A DNA stretch of 38,854 bases from a bacterium (GTDB lineage: Bacteria; SZUA-79; Acidulodesulfobacterales; Acidulodesulfobacteraceae), in assembly GCA_021850985.1 (NCBI GenBank), contig JAJZJX010000017.1, positions 1 through 38,854 on the forward strand, given 5' to 3'. Shown piece by piece: positions 23,120 through 31,568 of this stretch; the first letter of the stretch is position 1, and each line of letters opens with the position of its first letter. The notes beneath the pieces were generated by a model, which was not told where the DNA came from, did no database searches, and saw only the letters and a list, made by a program, of their open reading frames with translations. The position numbers and the translations under genes were made by a program.

Positions 23120-24364
23120 TTACTTTTTTCTTTTAATTTTAGCGAGAACTCCTTCAAATTCTTCTAAGTTAGCTTCGATAACCGGCGCTTCTTTTAATTT
23201 TCCGTTTAAGGCTTCAAGGGTCTTAAGTCCGTTGCCGGTAATAGCAAGAACGGTTGTCTCATTTTTGTTTATATAGCCTTTTTCTATAAGTTTTTTTGCT
23301 ACGGCTACTGTAACGCCTCCCGCCGTTTCGGTAAATATGCCTTCGGTTGCGGCAAGAAGTTTCATACCCTCGACTATTTCTTCGTCGGTTGCGTCTTCGC
23401 CGTACCCGCCGGTTTTATTCATAAGGTCCGATGCATAGTAGCCGTCCGCAGGGTTGCCTATCGCAAGCGATTTTGCTATAGTATCGGGTGTTCTTACCGG
23501 TTTTATAAATTCTCTTTTTTCCTTGACGGTTGAGGTTATGGGGTTGCAACCGGTGGCCTGTGCCCCGAAAATTCGCGTATGCGGTTTTTCGTTAAGCAGT
23601 CCGCAGTAGTCGAATTCGTCTATCGCTTTTCCGACTTTTGTTATTAAAGAGCCGCCTGCCATAGGGACTACGACGTTATCAGGAGCTTTGAATCCTAACT
23701 GTTCGAGCATTTCGAAAGTAAGAGATTTTGACCCTTCGGCATAATAAGGTCTTAAGTTGATATTTACGAATGCCCAGCTGTGTTTGCCGGCGATTTCGGT
23801 GCAGAGCCTGTTCACTTTATCGTAACTGCCGTTAATTTTAACGAGATTGGTGTCGTATATAAGAGTTCCCAATACTTTGCCGGTTTCAAGATTCGACGGT
23901 ATAAATACGAAGCTTTCGTAGCCTGAGGAAGCCGCTAATGCGGCAACCGAATTTGCAAGATTGCCCGTCGATGCGCAGGCGACGGTTTTAAAACCGAATT
24001 CCCTTGCCTTTGCAATGGCTACCGAAACGACCCTGTCTTTAAAAGATAAAGTAGGAAAGTTTACGGCATCGTTTTTAACGTATATTTCTTTAACGCCGAG
24101 AGCTTTTGCGAGGTTATCGGCTTTTACGAGCGGCGTATAGCCGACGTTTTTGCCTATTTTTATTTCTCCTTTTATAGGGAGAAGTTCCTGGTAACGCCAC
24201 ATATTGGCATCTCGCGATTTTATTTTTTCTTTCGTTATTTCAGTTTTTATTTTATCGTAATCGTAATCCACTTCGAGAGGACCGAAACAATAATCGCAAA
24301 CATAAAGCGGACTGTCCGGATACTCCTTGCCGCATTCCCTGCATTTTAAACCTTTTACGAACAT
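23120..24364 (-). CDS. thrC: Threonine synthase-like PLP enzyme
   Basis: The 414-residue protein starts with a zinc-ribbon-like CRECGKEYP...CDYCFG (about 8-30), as in one threonine synthase subgroup. The PLP lysine is in FPTLSFKDRVV, followed by ACASTGNLANSVAALAA. Threonine synthase turns O-phosphohomoserine into threonine. It is the first gene after a SAM-I riboswitch and heads a sulfur-carrier operon, an unexpected place for a threonine gene unless it controls flux at the Thr/Met branch or has taken on a homocysteine-forming role. The usual G in PTGSFKDR is Leu here. Another thrC elsewhere in the genome would support neofunctionalisation. Confidence 0.88.
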   Translation of the reverse strand: MFVKGLKCRECGKEYPDSPLYVCDYCFGPLEVDYDYDKIKTEITKEKIKSRDANMWRYQELLPIKGEIKIGKNVGYTPLVKADNLAKALGVKEIYVKNDAVNFPTLSFKDRVVSVAIAKAREFGFKTVACASTGNLANSVAALAASSGYESFVFIPSNLETGKVLGTLIYDTNLVKINGSYDKVNRLCTEIAGKHSWAFVNINLRPYYAEGSKSLTFEMLEQLGFKAPDNVVVPMAGGSLITKVGKAIDEFDYCGLLNEKPHTRIFGAQATGCNPITSTVKEKREFIKPVRTPDTIAKSLAIGNPADGYYASDLMNKTGGYGEDATDEEIVEGMKLLAATEGIFTETAGGVTVAVAKKLIEKGYINKNETTVLAITGNGLKTLEALNGKLKEAPVIEANLEEFEGVLAKIKRKK

Positions 24365-24406
24365 TTTGTCTCCTTGTTTTAATTTTCCTTGTTTTAATTT
24401 ATTAAT

Positions 24407-24449
24407 AAAAAAACCTCTTCTTCCCGAAAAATAGGAAGAAGAGGTTTTT
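24407..24449 (-). terminator. Riboswitch-controlled intrinsic terminator
   Basis: On the minus strand, AAAACCTCTTCTTCC pairs with GGAAGAAGAGGTTTT around a short A/T loop and runs into seven U (A-run at 24407-24413). It follows the SAM aptamer by 12 nt and precedes thrC. The AAGAAG of the aptamer's closing stem (24459-24466 region) can pair with CTTCTT in the left arm of the terminator, giving a plausible antiterminator. SAM binding would free the terminator. Confidence 0.88.
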
Positions 24450-24460
24450 AAACTCGTTTC

Positions 24461-24568
24461 TTCTTATCTTCCAGGAATGAACCTGCGGGAATTAGCACCG
24501 ATTTTATTAGAAACTAAACGGTTGCTGCGGTTTCAAAGGGCCCGTCCCTCTACCGCTCTTGATAAGAA
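24461..24568 (-). ncRNA. SAM-I (S-box) riboswitch
   Basis: Read on the minus strand, the segment matches the S-box: P1 arms TTCTTATC (24561-24568) and GATAAGAA (24461-24468), then AAGAGCGGTAGAGGGACGGG, GCCCTTTGAAACCGCAGCAACC, GGTGCTAATTCC and GCAGG in order. The kink-turn AGAGGGA and the SAM-pocket GCAACC/GGTGC parts are intact. It is followed by a strong terminator, so this is a transcription-off switch: high SAM lowers expression of the whole thrC-carrier-E1-TusA-cysM-JAMM operon. Confidence 0.95.
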
Positions 24569-24575
24569 CATTAAT

Positions 24576-24604
24576 ATTATAGACTTGTTTAACAGTCTAT
24601 TTAA
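24576..24604 (-). promoter_or_regulatory. Promoter of the SAM-riboswitch operon
   Basis: On the minus strand TATAAT (24576-24581) lies 8 nt before the aptamer's first base, so transcription would start almost at P1. A weak -35, TTAAAT (24599-24604), is at 17-bp spacing. AGACT/AGTCT (24581-24598) forms an inverted repeat across the spacer and could be an operator. Confidence 0.6.
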
Positions 24605-24703
24605 TTATATAATTGTGAAAAAGATACGATAATATTTTAAACGGCTAAATATTTTTAACTTATTTAAATATATTGTTTTTATTATATAGCATAAATATAA
24701 AAT

Positions 24704-25483
24704 ATGTCAAATAAAAAAATAACCTTAATTTTAATTTTATTTTTTGTTTTGATGCCGGCAATTTTTCTTTCGGGCTGCGTTCCTTATATAATAGGAGGAA
24801 ATTATTCAGGACAAAGCAGACAAGGATATGCTCCTCCCCCAGGATATTACCCCCCTAAGCGCATATCTAACGACGTAGAAATAGGCGTAGCTTCATGGTA
24901 CGGACCGGGATTTCAGGGCAGACCCACTGCGAGCGGTCAAATTTACAACATGTACGATTTAACCGCCGCTTCACTTACTCTTCCTTTAGACAGTTATGCT
25001 TACGTAACGGATCTGGAAAATCACAGGAGCGTAGAAGTTTTGGTTAACGACAGAGGGCCTTATGCCGACGGCAGGATTATGGATCTTTCGTATGCTGCGG
25101 CAAGAGCTTTAAATATGGTAGGACCGGGGACTGCATTAGTAAGAGTGCAGTACTTAGGTCCAAATCCGGTTTCTTTAGCTCAATGTAAAAGATATTATAA
25201 CGCAAGCGGAATAATGCCGGCTGTACCGGCGGTAAAGCATGCTCCCGCGGTTTGCGGCTATACGCTGCAGTTTGCCGCTTACACGAGAAAAAATAAAGCG
25301 TTAAACAAAATAGCGGAAATGAAAAAATTTGTCCCCGGCGTGCATCTGATAGAAAAAAATATAAACGGATCACTTTATTATAAAGTAGTATTCGGCAGTT
25401 TTAAAAACCTGCAGGATGCCTACAATTTTGCGAAAACTATAGCAAAATACGGTTACGACGTTTATATAACAAGGTCGGAATAA
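24704..25483 (+). CDS. rlpA: RlpA-family lipoprotein with SPOR domain
   Basis: The signal peptide ends in the lipobox LSGC (Cys25). After a Pro/Gly-rich linker comes the RlpA double-psi beta barrel: EIGVASWYGPGFQGRPTASG, then VEVLVNDRGPYADGRIMDLS with the catalytic-type Asp, and a C-terminal SPOR domain (about 185-259, YTLQFAAYTRKNKALNKIAEMK). RlpA members are septal lytic transglycosylases that act on stem-peptide-free glycan, which SPOR domains bind. No ribosome-binding site precedes the ATG. It is divergent from the riboswitch operon. Whether it is catalytic or only structural is not resolved by sequence. Confidence 0.9.
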   Translation: MSNKKITLILILFFVLMPAIFLSGCVPYIIGGNYSGQSRQGYAPPPGYYPPKRISNDVEIGVASWYGPGFQGRPTASGQIYNMYDLTAASLTLPLDSYAYVTDLENHRSVEVLVNDRGPYADGRIMDLSYAAARALNMVGPGTALVRVQYLGPNPVSLAQCKRYYNASGIMPAVPAVKHAPAVCGYTLQFAAYTRKNKALNKIAEMKKFVPGVHLIEKNINGSLYYKVVFGSFKNLQDAYNFAKTIAKYGYDVYITRSE

Positions 25484-25517
25484 ATTTATTTTATTTTAAG
25501 GCTAAATGTAATAAAAT

Positions 25518-26291
25518 ATGAATATGAAAAAAATAGTCGCGGTTATACCCGCAAGATATAAATCGACAAGGTTTGAAGGGAAGCCGCTCGCTTTGATTCT
25601 GGGCAAACCTATGATAAAGCATGTTTACGAAGGAGTTAAAAAATCCGAATTGCTGTCGGACGTCATCGTAGCAACTGAGGATAAAAGAATATTCGACGCT
25701 TGCAAAGATTTCGGAGCAAACGTAGTAATGACTAAAGATACGCATCAAACGGGAACGGACAGGATAATAGAAGCCGTTCAGGATATAGATGCCGATATAA
25801 TACTAAATATACAGGGAGACGAACCGTTAGTAAATTCGGAAATAATATCGGCATTGATAAAACCTTTTAACGAAGCTGACGAAAACGTCGAAATTTCATT
25901 TACGAGCGTTAAAACGCCTATTTACGACTTTGACGAGTTTATGGATCCTAATAACGTAAAAGTCGTGACGGATAAAAAAGATTTCGGAATATATTTTTCG
26001 AGAAGCCCTATACCTTACGATAGGGAACAGGCGGGCAGACTTAAAGATATTGAGGGGATTTACGGATATAAACATCTCGGTTTTTACGGATACACAAAAA
26101 AATTTCTTTTTGAATTCGGCAAAATAGAGCAGTCTTATTTAGAAAAAAAAGAGATGCTGGAACAGTTAAGGGCGATAGAAAACGGTTATAGGATAAAACT
26201 TGAAACCGTAGATATTTCTACCATACCCGTCGATGTTAAAGACGATATTAAAAAGGTTGAAAATTTTATTTTAAAATCTTATAATAAATAA
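25518..26291 (+). CDS. kdsB: 3-deoxy-manno-octulosonate cytidylyltransferase
   Basis: The N-terminus holds VAVIPARYKSTRFEGKPLA, the CTP-binding motif of CMP-Kdo synthetase, with GTDRIIEA and DIILNIQGDEPLV following as expected. The C-terminal third contains YGYKHLGFYGYTKKFLFEF. The enzyme activates Kdo as CMP-Kdo for lipid A inner-core synthesis, showing that the organism makes LPS. Length (257) is normal. An ATG two codons on (25524) is an equally good start. It lies 34 nt after rlpA and 35 nt before rpmE on the same strand. Confidence 0.93.
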   Translation: MNMKKIVAVIPARYKSTRFEGKPLALILGKPMIKHVYEGVKKSELLSDVIVATEDKRIFDACKDFGANVVMTKDTHQTGTDRIIEAVQDIDADIILNIQGDEPLVNSEIISALIKPFNEADENVEISFTSVKTPIYDFDEFMDPNNVKVVTDKKDFGIYFSRSPIPYDREQAGRLKDIEGIYGYKHLGFYGYTKKFLFEFGKIEQSYLEKKEMLEQLRAIENGYRIKLETVDISTIPVDVKDDIKKVENFILKSYNK

Positions 26292-26326
26292 CTTATGTAA
26301 AAAAATAAAAAAGGAGCGGTAAAAAC

Positions 26327-26533
26327 ATGAAAGAGGGAATACACCCAAAAATTTATCAGGCTAAAGTTAAATGCGCCTGCGGTGAAGAATTCGTTACGGG
26401 AAGCACCGTAGAGGAAATTCATGTCGATATATGTTCAAAATGCCATCCGTTTTATACGGGTAAGCAAAAATTTGTCGATAGCGCAGGAAGAATAGATAAA
26501 TTTAACAAAAAATATGCTGGCTTAAAAAAATAA
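26327..26533 (+). CDS. rpmE: 50S ribosomal protein L31 (zinc-containing type)
   Basis: The 68-residue protein has the L31 layout: [22 protein letters not shown], then the second Cys pair [14 protein letters not shown], and the end [15 protein letters not shown]. The two Cys pairs (CAC and CSKC) bind zinc, so this is the C+ form rather than the zinc-free paralogue. AAGGAG lies at good spacing. It is embedded between kdsB and thyX. Confidence 0.95.
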   Translation: MKEGIHPKIYQAKVKCACGEEFVTGSTVEEIHVDICSKCHPFYTGKQKFVDSAGRIDKFNKKYAGLKK

Positions 26534-26559
26534 TTATAATTTTATTCTTCCTTTTATGA

Positions 26560-27270
26560 ATGGTTAAACTTATTAATTATACTTCCAAGCCGGAAATTAC
26601 TATTGCGACCGCAGCGCGTCTATGCTACAGTTCTTACGGCATAGACAAGATAGAAGCCGATTTTAACGACGGCGAGAAAGGGCTTGAGCAGGCGAGGAAA
26701 TTAATTAAAAGAATTAGAATGTCCGGACACGAGTCCGTCCTTGAACATTCTAATTTTACTTTCGGCGTTGAAAAATTGTCGAGAAGCGCTTCCCTTCAAT
26801 TAGTAAGGCATAGAATAGCTTCGTATTCTCAAAGAAGCCAGCGGTACGTCAAGGAAGATAAGCCTAAATATCTTATTCCGGATTCGATAGCCTGCAACCC
26901 CGAATTTTTGGAAAAATATAAAAAAATCACCGAAGATATTTTTTCGCTTTACGGATATTTTATCGAAAAAGGCGTTCCTGCGGAAGATGCCAGATATCTG
27001 CTTCCAAATGCGACGGAAACACAGATTATTTTTACTATGAACGCAAGGGAACTGCTTCATTTTTTCAAACTTAGAGGATGCAACAGGGCGCAGTGGGAAA
27101 TAAGGTCGGTAGCCCGCGAAATGTTTAAATTGGTCTATCCTATAGCTCCGTCAGTTTTTCACGGAGCCGGTCCGTCGTGCGTCCGAGGAAATTGCTCCGA
27201 AGGGGAATTTTCGTGCGGCAGTCCTTCCGACGTAAGGAATTCCTGGTTAAAAGGCGGTCTCGACTTTTAA
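26560..27270 (+). CDS. thyX: Flavin-dependent thymidylate synthase
   Basis: The ThyX signature R-H-R-x2-S-x4-S-x-R is met by RHRIASYSQRSQR in the first half. VLEHSNFTFGVE and the C-terminal CNRAQWEIRSVAREMFKLV complete the FAD/dUMP site. It makes dTMP from dUMP with methylene-tetrahydrofolate and FADH2, replacing ThyA. Length (236) is normal. It follows rpmE by 26 nt and is followed by a 180-bp spacer with inverted repeats. Confidence 0.95.
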   Translation: MVKLINYTSKPEITIATAARLCYSSYGIDKIEADFNDGEKGLEQARKLIKRIRMSGHESVLEHSNFTFGVEKLSRSASLQLVRHRIASYSQRSQRYVKEDKPKYLIPDSIACNPEFLEKYKKITEDIFSLYGYFIEKGVPAEDARYLLPNATETQIIFTMNARELLHFFKLRGCNRAQWEIRSVAREMFKLVYPIAPSVFHGAGPSCVRGNCSEGEFSCGSPSDVRNSWLKGGLDF

Positions 27271-27274
27271 TATA

Positions 27275-27400
27275 ATTGCAGGATTAAGGTCGGATTGCTT
27301 TGCAAGGCGTAAAATATTCCTTAATCCTGCAATAGAAAATATTTATATATTTATTTGCCGCGTTAAGTAAAATATTTGAGCAGGCAACTTTCTATTGCAG
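27275..27400 (+). promoter_or_regulatory. Possible switch-like leader between thyX and prfA
   Basis: ATTGCAGGATTAAGG (27275-27289) and CCTTAATCCTGCAAT (27319-27333) form a perfect 15-bp stem enclosing TTGC/GCAA. The end of the right arm, CTGCAATAGA (27327-27336), is also perfectly complementary to TCTATTGCAG (27391-27400), so two pairings exclude each other. No T-run follows, so it is not a plain terminator. It could be a regulatory leader of the prfA operon or a small palindromic repeat element. Confidence 0.4.
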
Positions 27401-27452
27401 ACTTAATTGTACTATTGCTATATGCACTTAATTGCTTTGAAGGATGTGTTTA

Positions 27453-28529
27453 ATGCTTGACGATAACTTAATAAAAAAAGCCTCGGAATTATCCGAAAAA
27501 GCCGAGGAATTATATTCTAAAATACAGGAAGAAAGCGCAAAAGGTTTCAGTCCCGAAATAAAAGAATTATCTAAACAATACAATGCGATAAAAAAAACTG
27601 CGGAACAATTTTCGGAATACAATAAAACGGAATCGGAAATAAAAGATCTTGAAAATCTGATTAAAACCGAGTCCGACCATGCTCTTATCGATTTAGAAAA
27701 CGAAGAAATAAATTCACTAAAAAGCAAAGCGGATAAAATAGCCGAAGAAATTAAAGATTTCTTTTATCCCAAAGAAAATTCCCAGGATAGAGATATACTT
27801 CTTGAGATAAGAGCCGCTACCGGCGGAGAAGAAGCCGCCCTTTTTGCTCTCGACCTTTTTAAAATGTACAATAAGTACGCGTTAGCGAAAAATTTTCAAT
27901 TCGAAGCTATTTCTTTAAGCCCTTCCTCTACAGGAGGACTAAAGGAAGCCATAGTTTCGGTGAAAGGAAAAGATGCATTCCGCCTTTTGCGCAATGAAAG
28001 CGGAGTACATAGGGTTCAGAGAATTCCGGCGACGGAAACACAGGGAAGAGTTCATACTTCTGCGGCTACGGTTGCGGTCATGCCGGAAGCCGAAGAAATA
28101 GATTTAAAAATAAATCTGGAAGATTTGAGAATAGACGTTTACAGGTCTTCCGGACACGGCGGACAGAGCGTCAACACGACCGATTCGGCAGTCAGGGTTA
28201 CGCATATTCCTTCGGGATTAGTCGTTACCTGCCAGGATGAAAAATCTCAGCATAAAAATAAAGCTAAAGCCCTTAGAATATTAAGGTCGCGCCTCTTAAA
28301 CAGAATAGAAGCGGATAAAAAAAGCATAGAGGCTCAAAATAGAAAAAGCATGGTAGGGAGCGGCGACAGAAGCGAAAAAATAAGAACTTATAATTTTCCG
28401 CAAGGCAGAATAACCGACCACCGCGCCGGCATAACCATACATAAGCTGTCTTCTTTTATGGACGGAGAATTAGACGAACTTTTAATGCCTTTGGCGGATT
28501 ATATCGAATCGCAGAAACAACTGCAATAA
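27453..28529 (+). CDS. prfA: Peptide chain release factor 1
   Basis: RF1 is identified by the codon-reading PAT tripeptide in VQRIPATETQG (RF2 has SPF here) and the catalytic GGQ loop in SSGHGGQSVNTTDSAVR. It reads UAA and UAG stops. The start at 27453 was chosen over an ATG at 27444, because GAAGGA ends directly at 27443 and can serve only the later ATG, with 9 nt spacing. The resulting MLDDNLIKKA end is also like other RF1 proteins. It forms an operon with prmC, which methylates the GGQ glutamine, one nt downstream. Confidence 0.95.
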   Translation: MLDDNLIKKASELSEKAEELYSKIQEESAKGFSPEIKELSKQYNAIKKTAEQFSEYNKTESEIKDLENLIKTESDHALIDLENEEINSLKSKADKIAEEIKDFFYPKENSQDRDILLEIRAATGGEEAALFALDLFKMYNKYALAKNFQFEAISLSPSSTGGLKEAIVSVKGKDAFRLLRNESGVHRVQRIPATETQGRVHTSAATVAVMPEAEEIDLKINLEDLRIDVYRSSGHGGQSVNTTDSAVRVTHIPSGLVVTCQDEKSQHKNKAKALRILRSRLLNRIEADKKSIEAQNRKSMVGSGDRSEKIRTYNFPQGRITDHRAGITIHKLSSFMDGELDELLMPLADYIESQKQLQ

Positions 28530-28530
28530 G

Positions 28531-29460
28531 ATGACCATTTACGAATTAATTAAATACGGAGAATGCAGGCTGAAAGAAGCCGGAATACAAAATCCGTACA
28601 ATGAATCGCTCGGTTTATTGCAATATGCCCTCGGTTTAAATTTAGAAAAAATTATTGTTTCATATGAAGATAATATTTCGGATGAACAAAAACAAACTTT
28701 TGAAATATTAATAGAAAGAAGGTTTAAAAAGGAGCCTTTTGCATATATAGTTAAAAATAAAGAATTTTATTCTTTAAATTTTTACGTTGACGAATCGGTT
28801 TTAATACCGAGGCCCGATACAGAATGTTTAGTCGATGCCGCAATAGAGGAAATACGAGGACTTTACGGCATATATAAAAAAAAGATTTATGTTTTAGATA
28901 TTGGTACCGGTTCCGGAGCAATTGCGATTTCTATTGCAAAGAATTTTGATAATGTTATAATTTATGCTGCGGATAACAACTTAAAGAGTTTAGAAACCGC
29001 AAGAAAAAATATAATTAACAACGGCGTTCAGGGGAAAGTAATTCCTATTTTTTTAGACATAATCAAATTAAATGGCGGCGAAAATTTATCTTTAAATGCA
29101 AGTGCCGGAGACTTTAATTTTTATAATCTGAATAATTACGATTTAATTATATCGAATCCGCCGTATATAACTACGGAAGATTTAGCTTCTCTGAATGACG
29201 ATATTAAATTTTACGAACCCGCAGGAGCTTTAGACGGAGGCAAAGACGGACTTTTATTTTATAGAAAAATATTTGACGCCGCATCGTTTGCCTGCGAAAA
29301 AATTAAAACGCTGATTTTAGAGATTGATTATCGCAAAAAAAAAGAAATTCAGTCTTTATTTGAAGAAAAGTTTAATAATATCAATTTAAAATTTAAGGAA
29401 ATCTGTTTTATTAACGATTTAAATAATAAAGAGAGGGCGGTAAAAATTACATATGGATAA
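28531..29460 (+). CDS. prmC: Release factor glutamine methyltransferase
   Basis: The catalytic NPPY motif is in YDLIISNPPYITTEDL. The SAM loop is LDIGTGSGAIAISIAK, and an N-terminal helical domain recognising the release factor precedes it. PrmC methylates the Gln of GGQ in RF1 and RF2, consistent with its position one nt after prfA. A 20-residue low-complexity insertion (DIIKLNGGENLSLNASAG) lies just before the NPPY strand and is longer than in standard PrmC. It overlaps murA by 8 nt. Confidence 0.93.
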   Translation: MTIYELIKYGECRLKEAGIQNPYNESLGLLQYALGLNLEKIIVSYEDNISDEQKQTFEILIERRFKKEPFAYIVKNKEFYSLNFYVDESVLIPRPDTECLVDAAIEEIRGLYGIYKKKIYVLDIGTGSGAIAISIAKNFDNVIIYAADNNLKSLETARKNIINNGVQGKVIPIFLDIIKLNGGENLSLNASAGDFNFYNLNNYDLIISNPPYITTEDLASLNDDIKFYEPAGALDGGKDGLLFYRKIFDAASFACEKIKTLILEIDYRKKKEIQSLFEEKFNNINLKFKEICFINDLNNKERAVKITYG

Positions 29461-30787
29461 AATGGTCATAGAGGGGGGGTTTCCTTTAGTAGGAGAAGTT
29501 TCTATAAGCGGTTCTAAAAATGCTTCTTTGCCGATAATAGTTTCGTCTATAATGTTTGACGAGTTCGACTGCGAAATTGAAAATGTCCCCGATCTCGAAG
29601 ATGTTAAAACGATTAAAAAACTTTTAATCAGCCTCGGCGCCGTTATAAAAAAAAACGACGACGCCGATAAGCTGGTTATTAATACTTCGGGCATTAATAA
29701 TTTCGATGCGCCTTACGATTTAGTAAAAACTATGAGGGCTTCGGTTTTGGTTCTCGGTCCGCTAATCGCCAAATATAAACGCGCAAGAGTATCTCTTCCA
29801 GGCGGATGCGCAATAGGCGCAAGACCTATAGATTTTCATCTGAACGCTTTAAAACAGCTTGGAGCTACGGTCAAAGTAGATCATGGGTACGTCGAAGTTT
29901 TTGCCGATAAGCTCAAGGGCGCCGTTATAAATTTTCCTATTCCTTCGGTTACCGGAACGGAAAACGTTATTATGGCGGCAGTTCTTGCGGAAGGCACTAC
30001 TATTATAAAAAATGCGGCGAGAGAACCGGAAATAGACGATATGATTACCGCTCTTAACAACGGCGGAGCCGATATAAAAAGAATAGAGCCGTCGGTTATT
30101 TCCGTCAAGGGAGTTAAAAAACTTAACCGTTTATGCCATAGAGTACTTCCCGACAGAATAGAGGCCGGAACTTTCATGGTGGCTTCAGCCATAACGAAAG
30201 GCGATATAGTTCTTAAAAATCTTAACGTTAACCATCTGAAATCGGTCATCGATAAACTTTCCGAAGCAGGCGTGAAAATTATTATAAACTCATCCACTTC
30301 AATAAGGGTTAAAGGATCTAAAGTTATTAAAAGCGTAGATATTTCCACAGCTCCTTATCCTGATTTTCCTACGGATATGCAGGCGCAGATTATGTCTCTT
30401 ATGACGCTTTCCAGCGGATTGTGCGTTATTACCGAAAACGTTTTTGAGAACAGGTTTATGCATGTTGCCGAACTTATTCGTCTCGGAGCGAATATTAAAG
30501 TGAGAAATAATTTTGCAATAGTAAAAGGAGTTAAAAAGCTTTCGGGAGCCGAAATTATGGCAACCGACTTAAGGGCAAGCGCTTCCCTCGTTCTTGCCGG
30601 ATTAGCCTCTTCTGACGGTTTAACCACAGTTTCAAGAATATACCATCTTGACCGCGGATACGAAAGAATGGAAAAAAAGCTGACCGCTCTAGGGGCTATA
30701 ATCTCAAGGGTAAAAGCAAACGATATATCTACGGTACCCGAGGACGAATCTAGATTTAGCGACGCTGTTTGCAGTAAGACTGCTTGA
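29453..30787 (+). CDS. murA: UDP-N-acetylglucosamine 1-carboxyvinyltransferase
   Basis: The start IEGGFPLVGEVSISGSKNA carries the conserved Lys/Asn, and Cys119 in PGGCAIGARPIDFHL is the PEP-reactive, fosfomycin-targeted residue. PYPDFPTDMQAQ and DLRASASLVLAGL further on are standard. MurA commits UDP-GlcNAc to peptidoglycan. Length (444) is about 25 longer than typical because of a C-terminal tail (VPEDESRFSDAVCS). It overlaps prmC by 8 nt and precedes hisG by 25 nt, so the his genes may be read through from the prfA operon. Confidence 0.95.
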   Translation: MDKMVIEGGFPLVGEVSISGSKNASLPIIVSSIMFDEFDCEIENVPDLEDVKTIKKLLISLGAVIKKNDDADKLVINTSGINNFDAPYDLVKTMRASVLVLGPLIAKYKRARVSLPGGCAIGARPIDFHLNALKQLGATVKVDHGYVEVFADKLKGAVINFPIPSVTGTENVIMAAVLAEGTTIIKNAAREPEIDDMITALNNGGADIKRIEPSVISVKGVKKLNRLCHRVLPDRIEAGTFMVASAITKGDIVLKNLNVNHLKSVIDKLSEAGVKIIINSSTSIRVKGSKVIKSVDISTAPYPDFPTDMQAQIMSLMTLSSGLCVITENVFENRFMHVAELIRLGANIKVRNNFAIVKGVKKLSGAEIMATDLRASASLVLAGLASSDGLTTVSRIYHLDRGYERMEKKLTALGAIISRVKANDISTVPEDESRFSDAVCSKTA

Positions 30788-30812
30788 AATAAAAATATTT
30801 ATTTATATATTA

Positions 30813-31568
30813 ATGAAAATTTCTCAAAATAAAAAATATCGTAAACTCAAGAAGCTTAAAATTGCAGTTCCTAAAGGCAGAGTACTTAAAGATGCCTTAA
30901 GATTCTTAAGAGAATCCGGATATATTAAACATCCTGACGCCGATTACGATTCAAGGAAACTTATCTTCGATTACGAAGACGATGCCGTAAGTCTGCTTAT
31001 AGTAAAACCTTTAGACGTACCGACTTTCGTAGAGTACGGAGCGGCCGATGCCGGTATAGCAGGCAAAGACGTTTTACTGGAAAAACCCAGAAATATATAC
31101 GAACCCTTAGACCTTGGCATAGGAAAATGCAAGGTAGTCGTTGCGGCGCGCAAAACATTAATATTAGGAAAAAAAAATAATAATTTAAATGACGAGGATA
31201 GTTTTCCGGTAATAGACGACGATATAAAAAATAAAATATATTATTCCGGAGTAAATATCGGAGTTGCCACTAAATATGTGCGTATTGCCAGGGACTTTTT
31301 TAATAAAAAAGGCGTTTCAAACGTTCAAATCATAAAATTATACGGGAACGTAGAACTTGCGCCGATTTCCGGACTGTGCGATTTTATAGTGGATTTAGTT
31401 TCTACCGGAGAAACCCTAAGGCAGAATAATTTAATTCCTATCGAAGATATAGTTCATGTTACTTCAAGATTAATAGTTAACAGGGCAAGCCTTAAAATAA
31501 ATTCTGCGGATATTGCGGCTTTAATAGAAGATTTAAAAGAACGGGTCAATAAAAATGAGGGTATTTGA
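30813..31568 (+). CDS. hisG: ATP phosphoribosyltransferase, short form
   Basis: The N-terminal LKIAVPKGRVLKDALRFLRESG and DAGIAGKDVLLE, with the later GNVELAPISGLCDFIVDLVSTGETLRQN (PRPP site), identify HisG. There is no C-terminal ACT-like regulatory domain, so it is the short form, which normally needs HisZ; none is in the window. It is a bit longer (251) than usual because of a Lys/Asn/Asp-rich insertion around GKKNNNLNDEDSFPVIDDD. It catalyses the first step of histidine synthesis. hisD starts 14 nt before its stop. Confidence 0.93.
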   Translation: MKISQNKKYRKLKKLKIAVPKGRVLKDALRFLRESGYIKHPDADYDSRKLIFDYEDDAVSLLIVKPLDVPTFVEYGAADAGIAGKDVLLEKPRNIYEPLDLGIGKCKVVVAARKTLILGKKNNNLNDEDSFPVIDDDIKNKIYYSGVNIGVATKYVRIARDFFNKKGVSNVQIIKLYGNVELAPISGLCDFIVDLVSTGETLRQNNLIPIEDIVHVTSRLIVNRASLKINSADIAALIEDLKERVNKNEGI

